64,000 bases of DNA from Desulfosporosinus sp. FKB (GCF_002196705.1 NZ_NADJ01000038.1:1-64000); one strand, 5' to 3'. Positions 44,724-54,063 are shown, counted from the stretch's first letter. Numbers and translations are program-made. The notes: generated by a model from the letters alone, not told the origin.

Positions 44724-45722
44724 TCAAATTTCCTTTGTTGTCGAAGCCCGCGGCACTAGCTTAACCTCTAATTCATAAATGCGGTTATCGACCACGGCCC
44801 CTTCTATTTTCTTAATTAATAAATCAGCAGCCAAGGCTCCCATTTCGTAAATAGGCTGAGCTATTGTCGTTAATTCCGGCTCAACAGCCTCTGCCAGATG
44901 AATTCCATCAAACCCGCAAATAGCTATCTGATTCGGAACTTTTATGCCCAGACGCAGGAGAGTTTTTAGCGCCCCCACCGCCATCAAATCATTGCCCACA
45001 AAAATCCCGTCGACATCGGGATGACGTTCCATCAACACGTGGGCGGCATTCATACCCCCGTCCAGCTTGAAATTCCCAGGCACCATTAACGTCGGGCTAT
45101 ACCATTTGAAATTCTTAACAGATTCCTCATATCCGCTTAAACGGTCTTTAGCGGTATTTATTTCCTGAGGCCCATAAATATGGGCAATTTTCTTGCAGCC
45201 CACGTCAAGCAAATGTTGAACAGCGAGTTTGGCGCCCTCAAAATTATTGGAACGGACGACAGTACACCCTTCTTGGGAAGGGGCTCGGTCTAAAACAACA
45301 AAAGGTATATCGATCTTCTGCAAATACTCGACATCATCACGGTTAAGGTTATGGGAAGCGAAAATAATCCCACTGATATACTTTTGTTTGAGAATATTAA
45401 TGTAAGCCTTCTCTTTATTTGCTTGACCGTCAGAGTTGCCGAAGATTACTGTATATCCTGATGTCCGCGCCACATCTTCCACAGCTCTGCTTAACTCAGG
45501 AAAAAAGGGATTCACAATATCCGGCAGAATTAGGGCAATCGTTCTGGTCTTCTTATTCGTTAATCCTCTGGCAACATCACTCGGCTCATATTTCAACATT
45601 TGAATAGCTTTATTGACTTCTCTCTCCGTCTCGCTGTTAACATAACCGCTCTTATTTAAAACTCTGGAGACCGTTGAAATCGAGACCCCAGCTAATCTTG
45701 CAACATCCCTTATAGTAGCCAT
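44724..45722 (-). CDS. rbsR: LacI family repressor of ribose operon
   Basis: A 332-residue LacI/GalR repressor. The N-terminal helix-turn-helix is ATIRDVARLAGVSISTVSRV with the hinge helix after it. The rest is the periplasmic-binding-like effector domain (DGIFVGNDLMAVGALKTL, ICGFDGI). The start is ATG 45722 after AAAGG. It stands just upstream of rbsDACBK on the same strand and has a palindromic site in its own upstream region, so it probably represses both units until ribose is present. Confidence 0.9.
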   Translation of the reverse strand: MATIRDVARLAGVSISTVSRVLNKSGYVNSETEREVNKAIQMLKYEPSDVARGLTNKKTRTIALILPDIVNPFFPELSRAVEDVARTSGYTVIFGNSDGQANKEKAYINILKQKYISGIIFASHNLNRDDVEYLQKIDIPFVVLDRAPSQEGCTVVRSNNFEGAKLAVQHLLDVGCKKIAHIYGPQEINTAKDRLSGYEESVKNFKWYSPTLMVPGNFKLDGGMNAAHVLMERHPDVDGIFVGNDLMAVGALKTLLRLGIKVPNQIAICGFDGIHLAEAVEPELTTIAQPIYEMGALAADLLIKKIEGAVVDNRIYELEVKLVPRASTTKEI

Positions 45723-45760
45723 AATATAACCTTTCAACTCCGCTTATTCTTGCAAATCAT

Positions 45761-45776
45761 GTGGTACCGCTACCAC
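45761..45776. promoter_or_regulatory. RbsR operator before rbsR
   Basis: GTGGTACCGCTACCAC: 6-bp perfect arms around CCGC, 39 bases before the rbsR start. Confidence 0.75.
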
Positions 45777-46017
45777 AATGTCCTCAATCATCCCCTGTTT
45801 AAGTACAGAATAGTCTTATTTTTTACAGCAAAGGATTCTTTATCATTTTCATTTTTCTGCCATGGCCCTTCAAAATAGCCCTATTCCGGGCATACTTTGC
45901 TTCGCCTATTATTAAAAATAGACAAATTAAGTTTCCAGATGTCCGTTTATTTTCTGCAGCGCAAAGAATCTGGAAATCAAAAGGCCAAGTCGTTTAAAAA
46001 CTTGTCAGTCTAAAATA

Positions 46018-46031
46018 TGAAACCGTTTTCA
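46018..46031. promoter_or_regulatory. cre-like catabolite control site
   Basis: TGAAACCGTTTTCA fits the catabolite-responsive element pattern TGWAANCGNTNWCA and extends as TATGAAA/TTTCATA. It is ~300 bases upstream of rbsR. CcpA or another LacI-family protein could bind. The spacer 45777-46096 shows nothing else that I can name. Confidence 0.5.
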
Positions 46032-46096
46032 TATAGTCCGTAATCAATATACTGAGTTTTTGCTGAATTGTCAATCAAATAATTTTACCAATACTA

Positions 46097-47842
46097 TCAA
46101 ATTGAGTCATAGTGGCTAAGGCTATATTGGGCTATCTTGCGATACAAAACAGAACGATGAATACCCAAAATTCTTGCAGCCTGCATCTTGTTGCCCTTAG
46201 CAGTATGCAGTGCATTAAGAATGATGTTCTTTTCCGCCTCAATTAAACCTTGTCTTAAGGTATAGGGGCCATCCCCATAGCTTCGAAGCCCTGTCTCCAA
46301 CCTTAATTGGGCAGGAAGATGTTCCAAATCAATATAGTCATCCGGGCAAAAATTGATAATTCGTTCTAAAATATTGCCTAACTCTCGAACATTTCCCGGC
46401 CAATTATAAGACTTTAGAACTTTAAGGGCCTGCCGTGTAATACCCTTAACATGGGTCCCTAAGTCTTTGTTTAATTTAACAATTAGATGGTTAGCTAAAG
46501 GCTCAATATCATCAGATCGCTCTCTTAACGGCGGCAATTCCAAGGAAATAACATTAATGCGATAAAACAAATCAAGTCTAAACTTACCTTCCTTAACTAA
46601 TTGCTGCAGGTTTCGGTTAGTGGCAGCAATGATTCGGACATCGACTCGGATAGGCTGCGTTCCGCCGATACGCTCAATCTCCCTGTCTTGTATGACTCTT
46701 AATAACTTCGCCTGCATACTGAGAGTCATATCGCCGACTTCATCAAGGAAAATTGTGCCTTTATTAGCCAATTCAAATTTACCAGGCTTTCCACCCTTTC
46801 GAGCCCCTGTGAAGGCGCCCTCACTATAACCGAAGAGCTCACTCTCAAGCAGCTGTTCAGGAACTGCAGCACAGTTAATTTTTATAAAAGGGCCCTCGCA
46901 ACGCGGCCCGGAATTATGAATTGCATTGGCGAATATTTCCTTTCCGGTACCACTTTCTCCTGTTAGCAATACTGTTGACGAAGAATGTGCCGCCCGAGCC
47001 GCTAAATCTTTGGCTCCTGTCAACGAAGCGCTTACACCAATAATATCGTCGAAGGAATACTCTGAACTATGGATTTTTCTTAACTCTTCCTTGTAATATT
47101 CTAAGTCATTTTCAACTTTAATTAGTTTTTTGGCGAAAACCCTCGCTATGACCATATCTTTAAATAGTGTCTTGCCAATAGCACCAATAATTTTTCCATT
47201 ATTCTTTATGGGAACACGCATCATAATAAATTCCCGATCCTGGACTTTCCAGAGCTCCGCAAACTGCGGATTACCCGTCCTTACGGTTTCAGGCAGCTGG
47301 GAACCCGGAGTTATTTCTAAAATATGTTTGCCTATTACGTCTTTTAAGTTTCGTCCCACAACATTGAGATAGAACTGATTCATCATAACAATACGGCAAT
47401 GTTCATCAACGACAACGAGTCCTTCATGAGGATTTTCAACGACAGCTTCAAGTGTCGCTTTAAGTTTTTGCGTATTATTCAGTTCCTCACAGACATTCTC
47501 CAGATCAGTAATGTCCTGAAACACTGACACTGCCCCGATAATCTTTTGCCGCCAGACTATCGGTGTTCGGTTACTGATTAATATCTTATCTCCGTGGACC
47601 TCTTTATCCGAAAGAAGGGCTGCACCGCTTTTGGCTACAGCGAACAAAGCAGAATCAGGCACTAAAGTATAAATGTGTTTACCCAGGAATTTTTCGGCTT
47701 GGCAGTTGAAAATTCGTTCTGCCGCCGGGTTAAGAAACATAATATTGCCCTCTATGTCAATAACGATTACACCATTATGCACGGATTCAAGGACCTTACG
47801 AAAAATTTCCGTCAATTCACCCTGCCACATTGTATCACCCAA
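46097..47842 (-). CDS. sigma-54-dependent activator with two PAS domains
   Basis: A 581-residue NtrC-like activator. Two PAS domains occupy residues ~10-230 (GVIVIDIEGNIMFLNPAAERIF; GLVVVDEHCRIVMMNQFYL). The AAA+ domain has GESGTGKE near 300, GAFTGARKGG near 365 (sigma-54 contact) and FLDEVGDM near 385. A Fis-type HTH ends the protein (MQAARILGIHRSVLYRKI). The start is TTG 47842, seven bases from a perfect GGAGGTGAT; a longer frame to 47881 has no such site. It is the best candidate to activate the sigma-54 promoter before ackA, which lies upstream on the same strand. Confidence 0.87.
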   Translation of the reverse strand: MGDTMWQGELTEIFRKVLESVHNGVIVIDIEGNIMFLNPAAERIFNCQAEKFLGKHIYTLVPDSALFAVAKSGAALLSDKEVHGDKILISNRTPIVWRQKIIGAVSVFQDITDLENVCEELNNTQKLKATLEAVVENPHEGLVVVDEHCRIVMMNQFYLNVVGRNLKDVIGKHILEITPGSQLPETVRTGNPQFAELWKVQDREFIMMRVPIKNNGKIIGAIGKTLFKDMVIARVFAKKLIKVENDLEYYKEELRKIHSSEYSFDDIIGVSASLTGAKDLAARAAHSSSTVLLTGESGTGKEIFANAIHNSGPRCEGPFIKINCAAVPEQLLESELFGYSEGAFTGARKGGKPGKFELANKGTIFLDEVGDMTLSMQAKLLRVIQDREIERIGGTQPIRVDVRIIAATNRNLQQLVKEGKFRLDLFYRINVISLELPPLRERSDDIEPLANHLIVKLNKDLGTHVKGITRQALKVLKSYNWPGNVRELGNILERIINFCPDDYIDLEHLPAQLRLETGLRSYGDGPYTLRQGLIEAEKNIILNALHTAKGNKMQAARILGIHRSVLYRKIAQYSLSHYDSI

Positions 47843-47933
47843 GAGATCACCTCCCGACTGCCCATTGAGGCTTTTACCCAATCATTCCACATAGTTACTC
47901 GAAATCCTTTTAGAGAGCCTAAAAAGATAAAGT

Positions 47934-47969
47934 CTCTTAGGAACCTCCGCAAACAGTGGTTCCTAAGAG
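47934..47969 (-). terminator. terminator between ackA unit and the sigma-54 activator
   Basis: CTCTTAGGAACC pairs perfectly with GGTTCCTAAGAG, followed on the minus strand by ACTTTATCTTTTTAGG. Confidence 0.75.
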
Positions 47970-47981
47970 GAACTATCTCCT

Positions 47982-48167
47982 TTACCGAAATACCTTCTCC
48001 AGATCCCAAGGATCATAGACAAATTCCCATTTAAGGATATCGAGTTTCACGATAACATAATCTCCATCATTATCTTGTCCTAATCGTATTACCCTTCCCA
48101 AACGATTGTTGTAAGTTACCACGATATCGCCAACCAATATATTGCAGTATTTTCTGCTAAGAAGCAT
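47982..48167 (-). CDS. 61-residue unknown protein coupled to ackA
   Basis: A small protein of 61 residues, beta-rich and probably SH3/KOW-like by eye ([32 protein letters not shown]). Its ATG at 48167 lies inside the ackA 3' end, overlapping by 11 bases, with GGGAGG seven bases upstream. Translational coupling to acetate kinase is likely. A longer frame to 48230 lies within ackA and has no ribosome site. Function unknown; a terminator follows closely. Confidence 0.65.
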   Translation of the reverse strand: MLLSRKYCNILVGDIVVTYNNRLGRVIRLGQDNDGDYVIVKLDILKWEFVYDPWDLEKVFR

Positions 48168-49389
48168 AAACATTCCTCCCTTTAAGAGGTCTGCTGCAAT
48201 GGCATACAACTTCGGCTGTTTCTTGGGCAATCATTAATTCTTCATTCGTGGGGATAACGAAAACCCGGCAAGACGCTCCGTCCCTGGATATCTCCCTTTC
48301 TTTCCCTCGGACATTGTTTTTAAGGGGATCGATTTCAGCTCCAAGATAATCTAAGTCACGCATAATTTCTTTGCGCATGGAGACTGAATTTTCTCCAAGA
48401 CCTGCTGTAAAGACAATGGCATCCGCCCCATTTAAAACCGTAGCATAGGCCCCAATATAATGCTTTACAACGTAGGCAAACATATCAAGGGCCAGCTGTG
48501 CTCTAGTATTGCCCTTCGAGGCAGCATCTTCGATATCTCGGAAATCACTGCTCACGCCAGAGATTCCTAAAACACCACTTTTCTGATTGAGGAAATCATT
48601 TACTTCCTCAGGATTTAAATTTTCTTTCTCCATAATGAAAGTAACGACAGCAGGGTCCAGGTTGCCGGATCTGGTTCCCATTAATAATCCCTCCAAGGGA
48701 GTAAATCCCATGGACGTTTCAACAGATTTGCCGCCCTTCACAGCTGCTACGGAAGAGCCATTGCCTAAATGACATGTGATGAGTTTCGTCTCTGCCAGTG
48801 GTTTTCCCAACATCTCGGCAGCTTTCATGCTGACGTATTTATGAGAGCTTCCATGGAAACCATATTTACGAATTTTATACTTTTCATACAATTCATAAGG
48901 CAAACCATATAAAAAGGCTTTGGGCGGCATAGTCTGATGAAATGCAGTATCAAAAACTGCAACTTGCGGTATCCCAGGCAGCAATTTTCTGCAAGTCGCA
49001 ATTCCGGTAACGATTTTTGGAGTATGCAGAGGAGCTAACTCGATATATTTGTTAATTGTCTTAATTACTGCCTCATCAATTAAGACTGAGGAGGAAAACT
49101 TTTCTCCCCCATGCACTACTCTATGCCCAACCGCGCTGATTTCCTGAAGATTGCTCACGACGCCGAACTCGGAATTCATAAGCATATCCAAGGTCAGCGA
49201 GATCGCTTCGGCATGACTGGACATATCCTGGAAAGCAACCTTTTCCAGCTTTCCTTGCCTATGAGTAAGCTGGGAACCGCATAAACCTATCCGTTCAACA
49301 AGCCCTTGGGCAAGGACACTTTGGTCTTTCATGTCAAGCAATTGATATTTGAGCGATGAACTTCCACAGTTAATAACCAGTACTTTCAT
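48157..49389 (-). CDS. ackA: acetate kinase
   Basis: A 410-residue ASKHA-fold kinase, ~10 residues longer than usual at the C-terminus. Motifs: [13 protein letters not shown] at the N-terminus, GHRVVHGG near 88, [10 protein letters not shown] near 145 (catalytic Asp), [11 protein letters not shown] near 172 and HLGNGSS near 203. It makes ATP from acetyl phosphate, or a related acyl phosphate. AAGGAGG precedes the ATG. A sigma-54 type promoter lies ~85 bases upstream. No pta is in this window. Confidence 0.95.
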   Translation of the reverse strand: MKVLVINCGSSSLKYQLLDMKDQSVLAQGLVERIGLCGSQLTHRQGKLEKVAFQDMSSHAEAISLTLDMLMNSEFGVVSNLQEISAVGHRVVHGGEKFSSSVLIDEAVIKTINKYIELAPLHTPKIVTGIATCRKLLPGIPQVAVFDTAFHQTMPPKAFLYGLPYELYEKYKIRKYGFHGSSHKYVSMKAAEMLGKPLAETKLITCHLGNGSSVAAVKGGKSVETSMGFTPLEGLLMGTRSGNLDPAVVTFIMEKENLNPEEVNDFLNQKSGVLGISGVSSDFRDIEDAASKGNTRAQLALDMFAYVVKHYIGAYATVLNGADAIVFTAGLGENSVSMRKEIMRDLDYLGAEIDPLKNNVRGKEREISRDGASCRVFVIPTNEELMIAQETAEVVCHCSRPLKGRNVYAS

Positions 49390-49458
49390 ACACTTCAGTC
49401 CTCCTTAAAATTGCAGGCCAATTTGGTAATGAGAGAAACGATTTGGATAATTGCGATT

Positions 49459-49499
49459 GATATAAACAATTAGCAAGAATGTTGCCAATTGTTTATATC
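49459..49499. promoter_or_regulatory. 13-bp inverted repeat enclosing the ackA sigma-54 promoter
   Basis: GATATAAACAATT (49459-49471) and AATTGTTTATATC (49487-49499) are perfect arms. The 15 bases between them hold almost all of a minus-strand -24/-12 promoter. Confidence 0.7.
49472..49487 (-). promoter_or_regulatory. sigma-54 (-24/-12) promoter for ackA
   Basis: Minus strand TGGCAACATTCTTGCT: TGGCA, spacer, TTGCT, one base off the -24 consensus TGGCAC. It is placed ~85 bases before ackA, downstream of the transporter terminator. Confidence 0.65.
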
Positions 49500-49520
49500 T
49501 TCTGTCATTTATTTTGAGGC

Positions 49521-49549
49521 AATAAAAAAAGTGCCTTTTTAAGGCACTC
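49521..49549 (-). terminator. terminator of the MatC-like transporter gene
   Basis: Minus strand GAGTGCCTT pairs with AAGGCACTT around AAA, followed by TTTTTTATT. Confidence 0.85.
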
Positions 49550-49887
49550 GGGAATAACCGTTAAAAAAATTTCATAAACAAGAACAATAATTAATGACTC
49601 AGTTGTGTCCTGATTGAGAAACAGCGAGATTGATCTTTACTCATTTTTCCCTTTAGTAACGGCATATATAACTTATAGTCGCTAAAATAGCGACACTGTC
49701 GTTCATCAGCGACTATTTACAGCTCAATCCAATAAATTAAACATGAGGAATTATAGAGACTTAATTGGGCAATCGCTAAAAAGTTAACGAATTGCCCAAT
49801 ATCTTAAGGTTTTTTCTTGCCTAAAGCATTTGAGTATTGGGAAAATTATCGAGCTAAAAAGATATAATCCTTACCTTCCTTTTGATC
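49550..49887. other. spacer after the transporter gene
   Basis: About 340 bases with no reading frame of note. GTCGCTAAAATAGCGAC near 49678-49694 is a hairpin, with another GTCG...CGAC pairing after it. Otherwise AT-rich. Confidence 0.35.
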
Positions 49888-51126
49888 CTATTTCATACAC
49901 ACAATACCGACAAAAGCCAAAAGCGCAGCAAACAATGTGCCAACGATTGCCCAAATGAAAAAATCTCTAAAGAGTTTCTTTTTGTCCATATCTTCCGTCG
50001 CACCGGCATAAGTCAATGCACCCATGGTTGAAATAGGGCTGGGGGTTACCAGGTGTGCGCCAATTACAACGGCTGCAACTAATGCTTGCTGCGTTACAGC
50101 TCCATGCATTTTGGCTGATAGTGCCGTAACAGTAGGAATCAACGTCGGCATAACAACTCCTGAAGCTGAGGAGAAAAAGGACATTATCCCAGAAGTTAAG
50201 GTCATAATTGCCGTAGCCGATTTAGGACCCATCATCGATGCCAAAACACTTGAGAGAAATTTAACTCCGCCTAATTTATCAGCAACACTAATGAGAATAC
50301 CCGTTCCGCTTACTAAAATTAATGTCCCCCAAGGAACACCAGCAAGGGACTTCTTTTCATCACCGACCCCTAGGAGAAGGAGCGCTGCTGCAATAAAGAA
50401 GGCTGCCAATCCGATGTTGGCATTGATGAAAATAACAGCGAACACTAAAACCAAAATACCGACAATCGTAATCCATTGATTCTTATTAAAGGACGCGGGC
50501 TTTTCAAGAGTAATCTTGCCATCTCCTCGTTTATATCCGCCCAGGACAAAATAAACAACCAAAGCAAATAGAAACGTGGTAATCAATTGATTCATCCAAA
50601 TGTAATTACCCATGTATCCGATATTGAGTTTATCTGATAGATTTACGCCAATAATTCCAGTCGGTGCAATCGGTGATACACCGCCGCCAACAGCTCCTAG
50701 AATAAGGAGTTCGCCCATTAAGATCGGCTTAATTTTTGTCTGACTGGCAACGGTCATGGCGATAGGGGCGAGCAGGGCTGCTACGGAAATATTTCCAGGG
50801 CCGATTGACGCCAAGATTAACGCTAAAAAGTAAAAAATGAAGGGAATGAGAGGCTTATTGCCACGAGAAAGATAGACAGCCTTTTTAGCTATGAGCTCTA
50901 AGGTCCCATTAACTTTGGCAAGACTAAAGAGCAGCGTTACACCTAAAAGAATAAAAAACAAGTTAGTGGGCCAGAAGTTGATTATGGCATTAACTTTTAG
51001 GTGTCCCATATACTGCCCAAGTATCAGAGCAAAAGCAATCGAGACAATTCCTGTATTAATGTTTCTCCAAAATCCAATGGCAATGGCAACTATGATGGCA
51101 ATTAAGGATAGAACAGCTAAACCCAC
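49888..51126 (-). CDS. carboxylate transporter, MatC/SLC13-like (ion transporter superfamily)
   Basis: A 412-residue carrier with about 11-12 membrane segments. The N-terminal half resembles the MatC (dicarboxylate carrier) N-domain: NINTGIVSIAFALILGQ near 24 and a re-entrant ASIGPGNISVAALLAP near 110. The C-terminal half has a paired loop SGVVMPTLIPTV near 318 and HLVTPSPISTMGAL near 355. It is placed between the oxidoreductase operon and ackA, all on one strand, so a substrate feeding the oxidoreductase (a 2-oxo acid, dicarboxylate or related acid) is likely. Confidence 0.8.
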   Translation of the reverse strand: MGLAVLSLIAIIVAIAIGFWRNINTGIVSIAFALILGQYMGHLKVNAIINFWPTNLFFILLGVTLLFSLAKVNGTLELIAKKAVYLSRGNKPLIPFIFYFLALILASIGPGNISVAALLAPIAMTVASQTKIKPILMGELLILGAVGGGVSPIAPTGIIGVNLSDKLNIGYMGNYIWMNQLITTFLFALVVYFVLGGYKRGDGKITLEKPASFNKNQWITIVGILVLVFAVIFINANIGLAAFFIAAALLLLGVGDEKKSLAGVPWGTLILVSGTGILISVADKLGGVKFLSSVLASMMGPKSATAIMTLTSGIMSFFSSASGVVMPTLIPTVTALSAKMHGAVTQQALVAAVVIGAHLVTPSPISTMGALTYAGATEDMDKKKLFRDFFIWAIVGTLFAALLAFVGIVCMK

Positions 51127-51314
51127 TTAAATTCTCCTCTCTAATATTACTCTGAATTTAACCCACTGTTCGTTAGTGAAAAACGCTTATTTAACCTCCT
51201 CTCACAAATGCCATATATGCTCACATTAATGTTCTCAACTAGCACAGTGCAGGTCCAGAACTCATACAGCTGTGCTAATTGAGACGATAACATTGGAAAT
51301 TACTTTATTTGAAT

Positions 51315-51740
51315 TTAGAGAATACCTTGGTTCGTCAAAGCTAACAGAAGATTTTTCTCGATCTCACTGCCATTGTCTGCGAAGTAAGGATTGAGAGCAA
51401 CAAAATTGATACTTTCCGCTTTCCCACCCAAGACTTCCTGCTCCATGTTCAAAGCCATAACTGTTCCCCCTGACTTTAAACCCTTAAGAACGTCAACAAC
51501 ATTAACCAAGCTGTTGTCTAAAACAATGACAACATCGGGCTGAGGATTATTGGCAGAGCGTTCACGAATAATCTCATCGGCAACTCTGACAATTGAATAC
51601 ATGGGAGCACCCGGCCGCACAGCTGAGAAGGAATCAAAGACTTGCACTTTTTTTTCGTTATTGAGAGCAAAGTTCCCAATGCTCCGGGCGAGTTTTTGTA
51701 CAGCTTGGCCATATCGCCCATGAAAGCAAATTTCAATCAT
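51315..51740 (-). CDS. 2-oxoacid:ferredoxin oxidoreductase gamma subunit, short and divergent
   Basis: A 141-residue protein with the N-terminus of a gamma subunit (MIEICFHGRYGQ), then FDSFSAVRPGAPMYSIVRV where the family has a similar F-x-S-x-x-x-x-R-G-A-P turn. Two differences stand out: the usual GRGGQG loop reads GRYGQ, and the length is ~40 residues below the normal ~180. ATG 51740 is 4 bases after the beta-subunit stop, with the ribosome site inside the preceding gene. A longer frame to 52034 overlaps the beta subunit in another frame and is rejected. Confidence 0.78.
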   Translation of the reverse strand: MIEICFHGRYGQAVQKLARSIGNFALNNEKKVQVFDSFSAVRPGAPMYSIVRVADEIIRERSANNPQPDVVIVLDNSLVNVVDVLKGLKSGGTVMALNMEQEVLGGKAESINFVALNPYFADNGSEIEKNLLLALTNQGIL

Positions 51741-51744
51741 GACC

Positions 51745-52608
51745 TTATTTATCTCCTCTCCCATAGTACTTAGTAATTGATGTTTGGATCTCTTCAACTG
51801 CCTTTTTAGAGATATTCTTAAAACGACCTTGGGGCAAGAGATAATCAGCAACCGGTATAAGAGAAGGTTCATGAGTTCGAGTTCTGACACCCTTTTTAAC
51901 CTCGAAAAGTTCCCAAAGGCCGGATTCCACAGCAAGCCTGGCAAATTCGATGGTCTTTTCTCCGGGGATCTGCCATCCCCTGTAGCAAGGGGCCAAAATA
52001 TGAATATAAGAAAATCCGGGATTGGCAAGAGCATTTTGGAATTTTTCCATCAGATCAAAAGGGTAGGCAATAGAGGCACTTGCAACATAGTCAAGACCAT
52101 GGGCTTCCATTATAGCCAGCATGTTTTTCTTTTTTACGGGTTTGCCGATGTGATCATTGGACGTTAAGGCGTAAAGAGGTGTCTGGCTGCTTTGTTGTCC
52201 GCCTGTATTCATATACATTTCATTATCATAACAAACATGAATCATGTGTTCATTCCGTTCAGCCGCTCCCGTTAGAGCTTGGAATCCGATGTCCGCACTG
52301 CCGGCATCTCCACCCCAAGATACCACATTGACATCGTTCACGCCTTGTATCTCTAAGGCTGCACGGATTCCCGATGATACTGCCGGGGCCATTTCAAAAA
52401 GCGTATGATAAAAAGGGATCTTCCAGGCTGTTTTTTGATTATTTCCGCCCAGAGTTGCCATACATGAGGCCGGAATGGTAATGATCGTTCTTTCTCCAAG
52501 AACTTTCATAGCTTGACGACCGGCAATTGCTGCTCCACAAGCTTTACATCCCCCATTACCTTGTCCGAATAATTCTTCCTTCGGTAGATCTTCTATTCTT
52601 AGTGTCAC
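51745..52608 (-). CDS. 2-oxoacid:ferredoxin oxidoreductase beta subunit (TPP-binding)
   Basis: A 287-residue TPP subunit. CKACGAAIAGR near 21 supplies two cluster Cys, and further Cys follow in IPASCMATLGG and LAPCYRGW. The TPP motif runs from GGDAGSADIGFQ near 103 to YDNEMYMNTGGQQSSQTP near 130. GDA replaces the usual GDG. The start is GTG 52608, eight bases from AAGGAGG; a longer frame overlaps the alpha subunit. With the alpha and delta subunits it decarboxylates a 2-oxo acid to an acyl-CoA and reduces ferredoxin. Confidence 0.88.
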   Translation of the reverse strand: MTLRIEDLPKEELFGQGNGGCKACGAAIAGRQAMKVLGERTIITIPASCMATLGGNNQKTAWKIPFYHTLFEMAPAVSSGIRAALEIQGVNDVNVVSWGGDAGSADIGFQALTGAAERNEHMIHVCYDNEMYMNTGGQQSSQTPLYALTSNDHIGKPVKKKNMLAIMEAHGLDYVASASIAYPFDLMEKFQNALANPGFSYIHILAPCYRGWQIPGEKTIEFARLAVESGLWELFEVKKGVRTRTHEPSLIPVADYLLPQGRFKNISKKAVEEIQTSITKYYGRGDK

Positions 52609-52621
52609 TTTTCTTCCCTCC

Positions 52622-53770
52622 TTATAGGCCAAACCATTCAGAAATGACGTCTTGTTTTACAGTCTTTTCCGAAAGCTCGATGACTTGTTTAATCTCGTTC
52701 AAACCAAACTTACGACCACCTAAACCGACGATGTAACTATTTACATTTAGGGAAGCTTGTCCATAAAGTGCGCCGCGTACTTCCGTTCCCAGTGCACCGC
52801 CCATACCATATACAATATTTTTATCGAAAACGGTAACCTTATTAACCTTTTTAAGGGATGCTCGAAGTGCTTCCACGGGGAAGGGCCTCCAAGCCCGTAC
52901 TTTAACTAGCCCCACTTTTTTTCCTTGGCTTCTTAATTCATCAACAGCAAGACGAGCTTCACTAACCATGGAACCCATGCAGACCAGAGCATGCTCTGCC
53001 CCATCCATTTTGTAAGTTTCAATCAGACCTGACCAATTGCGGCCAAATTCTTGACCATAGGTTTCTGCAACTTCCCCAATGACTTTTACTGCCTCATTCA
53101 TTGCTTCATTTTGACGGAACTTGTAGTCCATATAGAAATCTGGGCTTGTGACTGTATTAACACCTTGAGGATTTTCTACGTCCAAGGTTTTGAAGCGAAC
53201 TAAAGGCAAAAAGGCATTAACTTTCTCTTGGTCTGGAATAACGACTTCTTCAAGAGTGTGGGATTGGACATATCCTTCATAATTAACCAACACAGGAAGT
53301 TTAACGGTTTCAGCGATTTTAAATGCCTGGATTGTATTATCGAGAACTTCCTGGTTATTTTCACAGAACAGTTGTATCCAGCCATTGGCACCCTGAGAAA
53401 CGGCGTCACCTTGCTCGGGAAAACGACTATGCGGCGCTGACAAAGCACGATTGGCACAAGCCATAACAACAGGCTGTCTAAGACCTGCCGTGTGATAACA
53501 AACTTCTGTCATGTATAACAGACCTTGAGAGTTTGTAACCGTAAAGGCTCTGGCTCCTGCAAGGGAAGCACCGAGAGTCGCTGCCAAGGCACTATGATCT
53601 GATTCGACACGAACAAAGTTTGCTTTAAGTTCGCCATCCTGAATAAATTTGCTTACTCGCTCCATAGCCGGGAAAGCCGGAGTAATTGGATAGTATGCGA
53701 TAACTTCTATCTTTGCCAGTTTAGCTCCGTATGCCGCAGCTTCAGAACCTGTCAGCAATGTTGTACTCAT
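52622..53770 (-). CDS. 2-oxoacid:ferredoxin oxidoreductase alpha subunit
   Basis: A 382-residue alpha subunit. It has TGSEAAAYGAKLAKIEVIAYYPITPAFP at the N-terminus (Y-P-I-T-P hallmark, residues ~28-32), GARAFTVTNSQGLLYM near 75, and CANRALSAPHSRFPEQGDA near 107. The C-terminal part forms the transketolase C-domain. The start is ATG 53770 after GGGGGAGGA, sharing one base with the delta stop. Substrate may be pyruvate, 2-oxoisovalerate or another oxo acid; the changed region after LSAP argues against calling it pyruvate-specific. Confidence 0.88.
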   Translation of the reverse strand: MSTTLLTGSEAAAYGAKLAKIEVIAYYPITPAFPAMERVSKFIQDGELKANFVRVESDHSALAATLGASLAGARAFTVTNSQGLLYMTEVCYHTAGLRQPVVMACANRALSAPHSRFPEQGDAVSQGANGWIQLFCENNQEVLDNTIQAFKIAETVKLPVLVNYEGYVQSHTLEEVVIPDQEKVNAFLPLVRFKTLDVENPQGVNTVTSPDFYMDYKFRQNEAMNEAVKVIGEVAETYGQEFGRNWSGLIETYKMDGAEHALVCMGSMVSEARLAVDELRSQGKKVGLVKVRAWRPFPVEALRASLKKVNKVTVFDKNIVYGMGGALGTEVRGALYGQASLNVNSYIVGLGGRKFGLNEIKQVIELSEKTVKQDVISEWFGL

Positions 53771-54063
53771 TATTCCTCCCCCTTTACTGGAAAAACGCCT
53801 TGAGCTCCAGTATACTCTGGAACCATTTGAATCCCGCCATCTTTGCACTCATTAGCGCAGATTCCACAGCCTTTGCATAAGTTTAAATCAAGACTCACTT
53901 TGCCTTCTACGATGGATAAGGCACCGTCCGGGCAATATAAAGTAACTTCCAGACAAGTACAATTCATTAACACAGGGCGTTTTTCGCGCCATGTACTTCC
54001 TGCGGGGGTTTCTGCCATACTACCAGGTTTAGCCGTTGGGACAATGGGAAGATTTTTAGCCAC
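53770..54063 (-). CDS. 2-oxoacid:ferredoxin oxidoreductase delta (ferredoxin) subunit
   Basis: A 97-residue ferredoxin-like subunit. The second cluster motif is intact (CKGCGICANEC near 71). The first is altered: NCTCLEVTLYCPDGAL has C-x-C-x6-C-P instead of C-x2-C-x2-C-x3-C-P, so that cluster may be changed or missing. The start is GTG 54063 with GGAGG upstream; the longer frame runs into the sigma-54 promoter. First gene of the delta-alpha-beta-gamma operon. Confidence 0.82.
   Translation of the reverse strand: MAKNLPIVPTAKPGSMAETPAGSTWREKRPVLMNCTCLEVTLYCPDGALSIVEGKVSLDLNLCKGCGICANECKDGGIQMVPEYTGAQGVFPVKGEE

Noticed and set aside
50024-50479. 151-codon frame antisense to the MatC-like transporter gene
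   Set aside because: Mirror of membrane-helix codons; no independent support.
51127-51314. Sigma-54 promoter directly before the MatC-like transporter gene
   Set aside because: TGGCAT occurs but without TTGC at the correct distance.
51741-52034. Long N-terminal extension of the gamma subunit
   Set aside because: It overlaps the beta-subunit gene in another frame and is low in homology; ATG 51740 gives the family N-terminus.
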